Assembly: GCA_963693305.1 (NCBI GenBank)
Contig: OY855911.1
Location: 33,363,939 to 33,427,938 of the forward strand
DNA length: 64,000 nucleotides
Direction of reading: 5' to 3'
Source of the DNA: Meandrina meandrites
Lineage: Eukaryota; Cnidaria; Anthozoa; Scleractinia; Meandrinidae
The notes below the pieces were generated by a model. It was not told where the DNA came from and made no database searches. It saw nothing but the letters and a program-made list of their open reading frames with translations. A program made the translations under genes and the position numbers. Of the stretch, positions 1-9,388 are shown one piece after another. Positions within the stretch are counted from its first letter, which is position 1, and each line of letters begins with the position of its first letter.

Positions 1-537
1 GAGGTCAGCCTTCCTTCGAGTGTTGTAACCATGTACATTGTAGTTCCTAATGAAATAGTTACTTAAATACTGAGGAACTAAGTTATGCAAACATTTAAAA
101 ACTAAAACACATTTGTGTATTTTACGGTTTGTTTCTAAGTCAGTCCACCCTAAAACATTAAAAGTATCTCTAGAAGAGTCACGCTTGAGAATGATACGGG
201 CAGCACGGTTTTGCAACCGCTGCAGACTTTTGCTGGAGCCGACAGACAGTTCACCCCAAGCAGTGTCAGTATAACTTAAGATTGGCTCAATAAGGGTATT
301 GTAGACACACTTCGCTGCTTTAAGAGTGAGGCAAGATCGTATCCGTGCTAGAAGTCCTAGACGCTTATTAACTTTTTTACAAGTAGTGTCTATATGCTCT
401 TTCCAGTGAAGCTGTTCATCGAGCATAGTCCCAAGGTAAGTGAACTTCGTCACTCTCTCTATGTCCTTGCTTTGAATCTGCAGGACAAAGTCTGAGGTGG
501 TTTGCAGCGATTGCCTTGTTCCAAAGAGCAACCCCGT
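1..537 (-). mobile_element. Non-LTR retrotransposon, reverse-transcriptase C-terminal fragment
   Basis: Read on the minus strand, one frame is open from about 537 to the window edge. It encodes the region after the RT palm of a LINE: FTYLGTMLDEQLHWKEHI, then KKVNKRLGLLARIRS, then IEPILSYTDTAWG, LQRLQNRAARII and a conserved tail with FKCLHNLVPQYL. These are hallmarks of cnidarian Jockey/CR1/RTE-like elements. The copy is 5' truncated near 537, where similarity gives way to a G-rich tract, and its 3' end lies beyond the left edge. No stop interrupts the visible part, so the copy is fairly young, but it cannot be autonomous as seen. It lies in an intron of, or upstream of, the partial gene A. 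The clade is not resolved. Confidence 0.85.
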
Positions 538-540
538 GGT

Positions 541-597
541 GGTTGTGGCGGGTGGGTGGGGGGGGGGGGGGGGTGGGGGGTGGGGGAGGGGTTGTAC
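541..597. repeat. G-rich tract with a 16-nt G run
   Basis: An uninterrupted run of 16 G (558-573) is followed by further G4-G6 runs separated by single T or A. On the + strand this could form a G-quadruplex. It lies exactly at the 5' truncation point of the LINE fragment. Such tracts recur throughout the window. Confidence 0.8.
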
Positions 598-644
598 GGG
601 AGGCTCCGCCCCCAAGTCCAAGCCCTCTATTCTACTTTTCGCAA

Positions 645-725
645 CGTTGTGAGACAACTTGTTTGCGGGTTTTCTTCATCGTTGCGTTGCAGGTTGCAAG
701 TTAGGAAAGTTGTCTCGTGTAACAT
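645..725. repeat. Repeat fragment shared with 47725-47790 (inverted)
   Basis: The stretch with TCATCGTTGCGTTGCAGG and GTTGTCTCGTGTAAC matches, in reverse complement, sequence around 47725-47790 (GTTACACGAGGCAATTCC and CAACGCAACGATGACG). It is a short dispersed repeat fragment with no coding content. Confidence 0.5.
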
Positions 726-826
726 GCCCTTAGTATTTGCGGATTTGCTATCGAACATGATAAACGTCTATCAGTTAAGTAATTGTCATAATTGCAGAGA
801 AACGGTCCACTTCATCTTTTCTATAG

Positions 827-2929
827 GTAAAATTTGGATCTGCAAAACTAATAACAGCAGTCGCCACTCAAGGTTGGGTAGATCCAAAAAACATATTGCC
901 GAGCTGCTGGGTCAAACAATATTATCTTGAGTATAGCGATGATGGAGCGACTTGGAAAACACACAGAGAAGATTTGAATAGGAGGGTGAGTCAGTAAGAC
1001 ACCAAAAACAATATTTACAACAATTATTTTAAACATATCCTTGTTAAAGGGGCAGTATCACGAGAGGTCGTCTACGTTTTTGTGTAAACTATATGAGTAG
1101 AATTATAAAGGTACACTCACTGATCAATGAAATAACCTTTGAACAACAAAAAACGCATAAATTCACAATCTAAGATGTGAACAAACCACAATCAATTGCT
1201 TTTTAGTGTATTTCCTCCAAGTACACTGTCAAACTTGGAACCGTCGGCCCGACGTTTTCAAGTTTTAGACCACTTCTTTCCTACCAGTCCGTAGCCACAC
1301 CAGTTTTAAATCACTTTCGTGACCACACTTTTAAACGTAAAAACGTATTTCGATCAACACTGCCGTGGCTCGTTTCGAAACGTATTTTTTATTCCGCTTA
1401 TAAGCCCCTCATCCCCTCCCCCTCGGATATAAGCCCCTCCGTTTATAAGCCCACCCAAAACCCCTTACGAAGTTGTATAATCCAGTACACTGCGTTTTAG
1501 CAAGGTTAGGCAACTCCAATTAATACCAACACCAACAATATAAATACTAACACCTTCACTGGCTTTTCAAGCCAAAGAGAGTACCACTAGATCTTGGTGA
1601 GACTGCCCCTTTAATTCCCAGGTTTTCGCACATCTGTGGAAGGTGAATTTGCGAGGTTTAGAAGTGCACCAATTATGTTCTTCAGTCTGTTCCTGATTGT
1701 TGCAGCATCAACACTTCTACGTTCTAATTGCGATCAGTCCTGATTTGGTAATTCCACTGCGGGAGTGACGTGGGACTTATGCTTAACTTGCTGTTTCATT
1801 CTATAATCCATCCCATGCATTAGCGAAAAACTGCGTGGTTGAAGATAAGCCTCAATAAAGTTAATAAAGCCGTAGAGCGATCGTAGGGTAGCCTAATGGC
1901 GACACTGATGAACTTTTAGGGCATACTACTTTTGCGCTATAAAAGAAATATTTGCAATTGGCCATTTTCTAAACGAGCAGGGGACTGGGTACTAATATTT
2001 AAAATCGATTGAATTGAAAAATGGAGCCCGTCATCTGAAAGAGCATCCAAACATTAGTAAGTTTACCAAATTTGAGAGTTACTGGTTTTAACGCAAAGGC
2101 ATGGTACACTATCCAAAATCGTTAAAACAAGACAGCTTAGTATGGATATCTATGTAATGTATTAAATAATAGTACCCAGTCCCCTGCTCGTTTAGAAAAT
2201 GGCCAATGGTCCCTGTTTACTGTCGTTCCTTATCCCAACCTTTCCTGAGGGGTGGGGAGTGGGGGTTACTTGATTACTGAATTTGCGATACTTTTCTTAA
2301 GCCATTCTCATCCCAATAACCCTTTTCGCTTCTCTTAGCCGGCAGGGCCTTTGCACAAGAAACGAAGGGCTCTGGAGACAAAGGATTTCTAGTCCTTAAA
2401 TCTAGGACTTCCGGTCTTCATGTATGCAGTCGTGATGTTTCTATATACTGTAAGGGAGAGTCATGGCGTCTTTTACTTCCGCTCAATCTAAAAAACTCGA
2501 ATTAATTCAAAAATCCCATGTCCCCAGAGCCCTTCGTTTCTTGTGCCAAGGCCCTGCCGGCTAAGAGAAGCGAAAAGGGCTTCGTCCCCAAGGTTACTCG
2601 GCCTTGCTTTCCAGTATGGCGATTGCATGAAAAGAATACCGAAAAGACTGTGACGTTGAGGTGGCGATTAACACTGTATTAAATTATAGAAATACTGTAT
2701 TAAAGTTCGTAAGGACGTTAAATTGCTTGAGTCTCATGTGTATGACTCTTCATTTATTTCTATATTTTGTTCTTGACAGGATTTTCAGAGCAACTCAAAC
2801 GCTGGAAGTTCTGTAAAAAACCGCATTGGCAAACCCTTTACCTGTGTCGCGTTGAGAATTCGTCCAATCACGTGGGTACAACGACCGGGCATGCGCACCG
2901 AAGTATATGGCTGTGAAGCACATATCTGA
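827..2929 (+). CDS. Gene A (partial): discoidin-domain protein, last two exons
   Basis: Two exons are recognisable: 827-985 (phase 0 in and out, acceptor CTATAG, donor GTGAGT) and 2780-2929 (acceptor TTGACAG, stop TGA 2927-2929). Together they encode the second half of an F5/8 type C (discoidin) domain. The first has [14 protein letters not shown], a conserved Cys-Trp and QYYLEYSDDGATW. The second has [13 protein letters not shown] and ends EVYGCEAHI. Lengths (159 and 150 nt), phases and residues match exons 3 and 4 of gene B, so this is a tandem paralogue. Upstream exons (signal peptide, PAN, EGF, first half of discoidin) must lie left of the window or be lost, because 1-537 is retrotransposon. 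The intron carries at least three MITEs. Both visible exons are intact, so I treat it as a real gene cut by the window edge; a decayed duplicate is the alternative. Confidence 0.75.
1048..1610. mobile_element. TTAA-flanked MITE, copy 1
   Basis: The element begins AGGGGCAGTATCACGAG and ends GTGAGACTGCCCCT, giving an imperfect terminal inverted repeat of about 15 bp. It is flanked on both sides by TTAA (1044-1047, 1611-1614). It carries an internal palindrome built on GTCGGCCCGAC. Copies 2 and 3 are at 6677-7054 and 8494-8874. The homologous intron of gene B has an unoccupied TTAA (21999-22002) in the same context, so this insertion postdates the A/B duplication. TTAA targets fit Kolobok or piggyBac type elements. 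No transposase is encoded. The extra length compared with the other copies comes from a nested insertion at about 1325-1482. Confidence 0.85.
1325..1482 (-). repeat. Nested repeat of the CTTATAAGC family
   Basis: This stretch interrupts TTAA MITE copy 1 between GACCA and CAGTACACTGCG, which are nearly adjacent in copy 2. It has repeated CTTATAAGCCCC-type motifs and an end reading ACGAAGTTGTATAA. A longer relative in the opposite orientation is at 33959-34250. Confidence 0.65.
1957..2207. mobile_element. MITE with 38-bp perfect terminal inverted repeats
   Basis: The left end ATTGGCCATTTTCTAAACGA and the right end TCGTTTAGAAAATGGCCAAT are perfect reverse complements over 38 bp. They enclose about 175 bp of non-coding sequence. 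No clear target-site duplication was found. It sits in the intron of gene A. Confidence 0.8.
2320..2579. mobile_element. MITE with ~57-bp terminal inverted repeats
   Basis: The arms starting CCCTTTTCGCTTCTCTTAGC and ending GCTAAGAGAAGCGAAAAGGG are inverted copies over about 57 bp with a few mismatches. The homologous part of the gene B intron (about 23290-23345) runs from the left to the right flank without this segment, so it inserted in gene A after duplication or was lost from B. A weakly similar half-copy is at 51775-51845. Confidence 0.75.
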
Positions 2930-3391
2930 GCAATGCCTTTCCCAGGCCCTTCTTGTCGTCCAAGGAGGGAACAGCCTGGGAAACATTTCTAAGATGATAA
3001 ACTTCATTTTACGCGATGGCTCGATACCGCTTATACTATGATTTTGTTACTACGTTAACGTTGTTTATGATATACAACAATAATCATATCTTGCTTTCAA
3101 TAGCAAAACTGGAACCTTGGCCTAACTTAGGCTCGACTACCAAACGCTGTTCGGGAAATGATTCCGCGCACATCAAGAGAGCAGCGTAAATCGAACGTTG
3201 GCATATCCTGGGAGTCAAAAGTTGGCTTCTAATAGAAGTCGGTTATCTGGCTGTGTATACGATGAAGACAATTTGTCAGATGGGGAAAGCTTTGGCTGTG
3301 ATCCTCGTTGAAGTAACTGAAAAATTTTTTGTTGTTGTTTAAACGAGGAAAGCACGAGCACTACGAAGTCGTCATTTTCATGTCAAGTATT

Positions 3392-3500
3392 GTTGCTTAG
3401 CAACACAACTGTTGTAAACTGCGGGCTCAGTGTGTTATTAATGACGTCATACTCAACGACTAGTGCTAATAATGAAGTAAATCACCTGACCTTATATAAA
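3392..3500 (+). promoter_or_regulatory. Candidate promoter module: X-box, CRE, TATA
   Basis: A perfect palindrome GTTGCTTAGCAAC (3392-3404) matches the RFX X-box (two GTTGCY/RGYAAC half-sites, 1-nt spacer). TGACGTCA, a full cAMP response element, follows at 3442-3449, and TATATAA at about 3493. A homologous stretch lies 3' of gene B at 26470-26712 with the X-box intact. The position, downstream of one family member and upstream of the next, fits a promoter for the following tandem gene, whose ATG exon is preceded by a splice acceptor. The motifs are seen; the function is inferred. Confidence 0.45.
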
Positions 3501-3976
3501 GTTACAAAGCCTGCGCCGCAGACGAAACTAAACCCCTGGTTAAGTTACTAGCCGGGATTAGATTACGTCTTCTTCTCGGCCCTATGTTCATACGCCCTAG
3601 TCTTCGACGCAGGCTATTCGCGGGTCAAAGTTAGCGCCGGTCGCATTTTGTAAAATAGTATACTTTCTGGTATGATTTGCGATGGGAGTGAAACATATTG
3701 CAATTGGTTAAGTACAAAAATGTTTTTAACTGGCGAATATTGAAAATGAAATAAGCTGCGATCGGTAAAGTGAAAATGGGGCGAATTTTTTTTTAAAAAA
3801 AGCGCAGAAAGCGGAAGACGGCGCGTGGTATTTTAGTCAAATCTACACATATTTGCCTTGAGGATAGTCGGATTTTCCCCCAAAGGGACTACTCTTGGAA
3901 TTTGCCGAAAGAGGCGGGAAAATGGCGCTACATCTTTTTGTCATCGCAAAATATGTGAAATACATATATTCGAATA
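3501..3976. other. Intergenic stretch, nothing recognised
   Basis: No coding exon, RNA gene or recognisable repeat was found here. ORFs are short and random-looking. Confidence 0.5.
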
Positions 3977-4133
3977 TATGTTGTGGTTTAAAGTTATCTT
4001 TGGTTTAAAATTTTTCAAACCAGTTTGATTTTCATATTTCATTGTCTCATGTTCATCATCATAGTCTGACACAAAGGGAAATGAAAATCTAACTGGTTTG
4101 AAAAATTTCGAACCAAATTTAAACCACAACATA
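3977..4133. repeat. Imperfect inverted repeat (hairpin MITE)
   Basis: The left arm (TATGTTGTGGTTTAAAG through CAAACCAGTTTGATTTTCAT) and the right arm (ATGAAAATCTAACTGGTTTG through CCACAACATA) pair over about 55 bp around a 45-nt loop. The 66-codon open frame on the minus strand is a by-product of the symmetry. Confidence 0.7.
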
Positions 4134-4218
4134 CTGTACATATCAATTGAAATTCAAAGTTTCAGTATGTTTTGAGAAGGTTAAGATGCATTTCATAGAT
4201 AAAAGGAAAAGTTTCATT

Positions 4219-4350
4219 ACACTCTTTTTGTTTATAAGAACGTGTAAATTTTGGCTGAGCCTGAGGATGTTTTTATTTTAGCCCATACATTTTCTTAAAT
4301 TTTGGGTCAAATCTCAGCCTCAATGTTCTTATAAAAAAAAATGAGTGTAG
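4219..4350. repeat. Inverted-repeat element with TATAAGAAC / AGGCTGAG motifs
   Basis: The ends ACACTCTTTTTGTTTATAAG and TTATAAAAAAAAATGAGTGT are inverted, and AGGCTGAG or its complement lies just inside. Related stretches with the same words occur at 5060-5175 and 5424-5478, suggesting a small MITE family local to this region. Confidence 0.6.
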
Positions 4351-4467
4351 CTGGGTTGACTTGCCCACTAGGCAAACTGTATATTATTTGTTAGTATGTC
4401 TCAAGCAAGGTCTCAAATAATTATGATAAAGAAATAAAGAATTCTTCACAGCAGGACCTCGAGAAAA

Positions 4468-6395
4468 ACAATGAAACGCGAATATATACAGCCATAAAAT
4501 CTGCAATGACGCGCTGAACATTCGCTGCCGATATATTTTATGAAGCGCTGCAGGACAACATTCCCACGTTTAATTGCCAGGTGGCCTATTTAAGCTGACA
4601 GCTCGAAACCTTCTCCTGTAATTATCCATGTGTAACGCAAAAAATAAATTGTCAAAAAGGTCTAAAATGAATAAAGATTTTGGGTTTGTTTTTTTGTGCT
4701 GTCAAAAGATTTAACAACTTTATTTATGTTCACTTAATATCTCAATTTTGAAAAAGTAAAAAAAAACTGGACCCACAAACCTATACCACACGCCTTAAAA
4801 ACAATTAAGCGAGACTACTATGCGCTACTAACGTATTTCTTTAGGTTTTACTTGATGTAAAAATTTCAAAGTTTTAAAGTTAAAAATGTACAGCAGGCTC
4901 AAGCCATTGTATCTTAGTTCCCTTGGAAGGTTATTCATGTTCTTTAGTTCTTTCGAAGCAACATACTTGAATTAGGTTTGGCACATAGTGGTCTTGTTTC
5001 TTGACAGGCTGTTCGATTTCCGTGATGTCTCCTGGGTCCCTTTCATCACGTGTAGTCCTGTTACTGATATAGGTTCAACTCTTTTTTTATAACAACCATT
5101 TTTTATAAAAACGTTGAGGCTGCGATTTACACAAATTTTAAGAACATGTTATGAACACCCCAGGCTGAGTGAGAGTCGGAGAATGTCTATATTTTGCTCA
5201 TTTGCTTTATTTTTTTGTAAAATAAGCAGTATAAAAAAAATGCAAAACTGTGGTCTTACAGTAGTCAACTGAATGATTAAAAAGAATTTGTGTGCGGCAC
5301 CTGATCATAGGCAGCAGGCCGCGCAAGCATACCAAGAGCAACTTGATACACCACATTCGGTGAACAATGCTGTTTGATACGTTTCCTTTATTCGCCCGCA
5401 TTGATCGTGAAAATTAAAATAAGAACACTCAGCCTCGGCCCCAAAATAAAACGTTCTTATATCAAAAACAGAGTGTAACTGATTAGAAAGTAGTAAGACT
5501 CATTTTTTTTAAAATAACATTTTAAACTACGATAAGCTCAAAAATAAAACGGCTTTTAAATCACTTAGAAATTGCTTGTGAGAAAATTGTTTTATTGGGG
5601 TTCATTCTTGACAGTTGTCAGTTTTAGAATAATAGTAATATAGTCACGATTAACTTGAGACGCAAATATAGTAAAACTCCGAAAGGGAGACAGATTTTGG
5701 TACATGCTGTAAAAAAGCACCTGAATTTTATGATTATTCACTGTTCCTTCATCTGCACTATCAAAAAACACATTCTACTGTAGACACTGTAGTCTTAGAA
5801 GTGAAAAGTTATTATTGGCATCTGCACTATCAAAAAACACATTCTACTGTAGACACTGTAGTCTTAGAAGTGAAAAGTTATTATTGGCACTGATCGACAT
5901 GGGTTTAACACGCTTCGCACCGTGTTAACTGACGTAAATGACAACTGAAATTGCATTGTGCAAATTGAAACAAACACCAATTTGCAAGGTGGCGATAAAA
6001 GTCTTTCCACTTCCGCTCAATCGGAAAACCCCAATAAACACTTTTAAAACGGAGAACTACTCAATAAAGAAGTTTTAGTTTGCCTTAGAGGTCATTAAAC
6101 CAACTCCCCAGCTGTTGCTAATACAATCTACTGTTGGGCCTTTTTTGTTTTTAAAAGGAAAATGATATCATTAATTATTTATCATCTAGTTGTAAAAATT
6201 GAAATTTTAAAACAAACAGTTTCCTCGTCTGGTCTTTTCTCTCCAGAGAAAGGGACATTTTTTTTTTTCGCGGCACGACTTCTTAATTTGAGACCAAAGT
6301 TGTTGAATCCAAGAAAGCCATAACATAGCAGGTAAATTGGGCTTAAATTACCAAAGATTCAGCTTTTTTACAATCAGAAGTTTTACGTGAATGTT
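4468..6395. repeat. Duplicated non-coding block, copy 1
   Basis: It starts with GAAACGCGAATATATACAGC and is alignable in the same order with 7989-9185: CATTCGCTGCCGATATATTT, then ATTGTTTTATTGGGG, then TTTCTCTCCAG, then GATTCAGCTTTTT. Relative to copy 2 it carries about 780 bp extra (roughly 4760-5560) and a 69-bp tandem duplication, but lacks the TTAA MITE. No protein was recognised. It could be a local segmental duplication or two copies of a longer dispersed repeat. Confidence 0.7.
5752..5889. repeat. Perfect 69-bp tandem duplication (2 copies)
   Basis: 5752-5820 and 5821-5889 are identical, each starting TCTGCACTATCAAAAAACAC and ending TTATTATTGGCA. Perfect identity points to a very recent slippage or unequal-exchange event, or to an assembly artefact. 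Confidence 0.9.
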
Positions 6396-6676
6396 TAAAT
6401 ATATAATACGTCTTAGTTAGTCCTTCGTTTTGTTATGTTTTCCACAAGAGGAAGTCTCCGTTCGCGGAAAGGAAACAAAAACTATGACACTAACTAAAAG
6501 GATTAATAAGTCAACCTTTTACGTTTTTCATATCAGTTTTATTTTTTATCTTTTTACTTTTCGATTTTTGATTTGACGTTCCAGCTGTAGTGTTCATTTC
6601 TTGTTCAAGTTATCGAGCCTTTATATGATAAATTTTCTTAGTTGAAGCCGCGCTGCAAAGCATTAGGCATCATTAA

Positions 6677-7054
6677 CGGGGCAGTATCACGAAAAGTCTT
6701 ATAAAAAGTCTTATGACAGAATTATAAAGTTGTACTCACTGAGCAACAAATGACCTTTGAACAACAAAATTGGCACTATTCACTCTCTAAGATGTGAACA
6801 AACCATAATCAATGTGTTTTTTTTAGTGATTTTCCTCCAATAACAATGTCAATTTTGAAAACGTCGGCCCGACGTTTTCAAATCTTATATCACTTCTTTT
6901 TTACCCGTCCATTGCCACACCAGTTTTAATCAACTTTCATGACCAGTACAGTGCGTTTTTACATGGCCGGGCAACCATTAGTCAGGCTTTCGAATGAATA
7001 CCAACACCTTCATTAAATTCTCAAGTAGCACTAAATCTTGGTGGGACTTCCCAT
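6677..7054. mobile_element. TTAA-flanked MITE, copy 2
   Basis: The ends are CGGGGCAGTATCACGA and GTGGGACTTCCCAT, flanked by TTAA (6673-6676, 7055-7058). The same internal GTCGGCCCGAC palindrome is present. It is more diverged than copies 1 and 3. Confidence 0.8.
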
Positions 7055-7988
7055 TTAAAGTTGTTCAAATTTAATTCACTATTTACAACCGTTAACACTC
7101 AAGTTTAGTACAATTCAGCTAACGGTTTAATTGATTACTGATGAAACCGTGGAAATAATCTCCGATATTAGTCTTTCAGATAATTAATTTTCGATGTATA
7201 CGAGATTTTCCTCTGAACCTTGAAACTAAAAAGCATTCATGGCATTCATAACAATTATAGGCCATTTCTTTAAAAACAGAATTTTTGACAGAATTTCAAT
7301 CCACGTTATATCCTTGTTAATTTACGGTTATTTATCAATTGTTATAAGCAGCTAAAATTCTTTGCATCAGTCTTCACTAAGCAGTTCGTGTTTTAAACAG
7401 TTATTCCTAGCAATCCATCATGAAGAATTTCGTTTTTCTTTCGAACATTCTAAATAATTTTCCGACACCAATCAGCAATTCACATTCGGGTATTTTCTAG
7501 GTTAATTCTGAAGTCTACCTGAAATATTTTCGTAGATGATTTTTGAAAATTATCAAAATCTCTTTAGAAAATCTTAGCGGAAATCTTCGGCCCTGTATAG
7601 ACCGGTTCAAGGTAAGCGCACAGTTTAACCAGTGCGCAGTCAGAGGAACTGTTTAGAGGAGGTAACACTTTATTGATGAGCACGCCCGGCTATTTCGCTC
7701 GACTCTTGTGAGCGCACACAAGAGGGATTGTTACGAGCGCCCAATTTGCGATTACGCTCATCTACCTAAATGAGCGCATCTTGCTTCTTGTCTATGAGCA
7801 AGCTCATGTTTTATTGTAAGGACAAACTTAGACAATTATTCTTGCAAAGTCAGCAAAAACGTTTATTCTGATCTGCGTAAAAAGAAGAGCCAGTGCGTCA
7901 CTGAGTAGGTGAAAGTGATACGATGCAAAACGTTGCGCAGAGCCGTCCTTATTTGAGCGGGTTATTTTAGAAGAGTGCTTACATTGAG

Positions 7989-9185
7989 CAAAACAGTGAA
8001 ACGCGAATATATACAGCCATAAAATCTGCATTGACGCGCTGAACATTCGCTGCCGATATATTTTATGGGCGCTGTTTTAGCTGACAGGTCGAAACCTTTG
8101 CCTGTAAGCATTTTTGCGTAACGCAAAAAAAAAAATGCCAAAAAAGTTTAGAATGGATACTACTGCTATACTGAAAGGTTAAGCGACGTTATTTGTGTTC
8201 ACTTAATAACTCAATTTTGAAAAGAAATGGACTTGCAAAATTAAATTTGTGAGAAATTGTTTTATTGGGGTTGAACATTGACAGCTGTCAGTTTAGTAAT
8301 AGTAAAAAAGTCACAATGGGCTTGTAACGGATTTGCATAACAATGGAGTTAATTTAAGAAGGGAGACAGGTTTTGGCACATGTTGTAAAACACTGACCTG
8401 GACTTTATTCACTGTTCCTTAAACTGCAAGCAAATAAACAGTTTCAAAACCGAGAACTACATAATGCAACCTTTTAGTTTTAGTTTGCCTTAAAGGGGTA
8501 GTATCACGAGAATTCTTCTAAGTTTTTGTGCAAACTATGCTGAATTTATAAAGCGGCACTCATTGATCAACAAAATAACCTTTAAATGCCAAAAGGTCAT
8601 AAATGCACTCTCTAAGATGTGCATAAACCATAATCAACGGTCTTTTAGTAATTTTCCTCCAAATAACACTGTCAAACTTGAAAACGTCGGCCCGACGTTT
8701 TCAAGTTTTAGACCATTTCCTTCGTACCCGTCCGTAGCTACTCCAGTTTTAAACAACTTTCATAAGTAGTACAGTGCGTTTTACAAGGTTAGGCAACTAT
8801 TAGTGGATTTCCAATTAATATCAACACCTTCATTAGACTTTCAAGTAGGGCTAAATCTTGATGAGACTGCCCCTTTAAAGGTCGTTAAACAATCTCCCCA
8901 GCAGTTGCTAATGTGATCTACTGTTTGGCTTTGTGTTTTGTTTTAAAAAGAAAAATGATGTCATTAATTATTGATCACTTAGGTGTACTTATTGAAATTT
9001 TAGAACAAACAGTTTCCTTGTCTGATCTTTTCTCTCCAGAAAAAGCTAAGGGACATTTTCTTTCCCGGGACGACTTTTTATTTTGATATCGAAGTGTTTG
9101 AATCCGAGAAAACTATAACGTTACAGGTAAAGTGGGCTTAAATACTAAAGATTCAGCTTTTTACCATCAGTAGTTTTACGTAATC
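7989..9185. repeat. Duplicated non-coding block, copy 2
   Basis: This is the partner of 4468-6395. It is interrupted at 8490 by TTAA MITE copy 3. The unoccupied counterpart in copy 1 reads TTTGCCTTAGAGGTC (about 6080-6092). Confidence 0.7.
8494..8874. mobile_element. TTAA-flanked MITE, copy 3
   Basis: The ends are AGGGGTAGTATCACGAG and ATGAGACTGCCCCT, between TTAA 8490-8493 and 8875-8878. It is the same family as 1048-1610 and 6677-7054, with the internal GTCGGCCCGAC palindrome. It lies inside duplicated block 2 and is absent from block 1. Confidence 0.85.
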
Positions 9186-9343
9186 TTTAAGGTCGCGCAG
9201 GACCCTTGCTCACATTATGTATGTATTTATTTTAAGAGTATGCACGAACTGTAACGACTGAGGACGACAAAAAGGAATGCTGTAGATGTAGTTTTTTTAT
9301 TGTTTGCGACATGACGAGCTTTATGCGACTCTGAAATCCTGGA

Positions 9344-9388
9344 CCCCTGCCGATGTTCTACGGTTGAACCGTAGAACATCGGCAGGGG
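9344..9388. repeat. 45-bp perfect palindrome
   Basis: CCCCTGCCGATGTTCTACGG and its exact complement are arranged around a single central G (9366), giving 22-bp perfect arms. There are no terminator-like T runs and no gene context. It is either a short hairpin or cruciform, or the joined ends of a decayed element. Confidence 0.9.

Noticed and set aside
502..930. 142-codon open frame on + strand
   Set aside because: It runs through the G-rich tract and then the discoidin exon in the wrong frame; the real exon uses another frame with matching splice signals.
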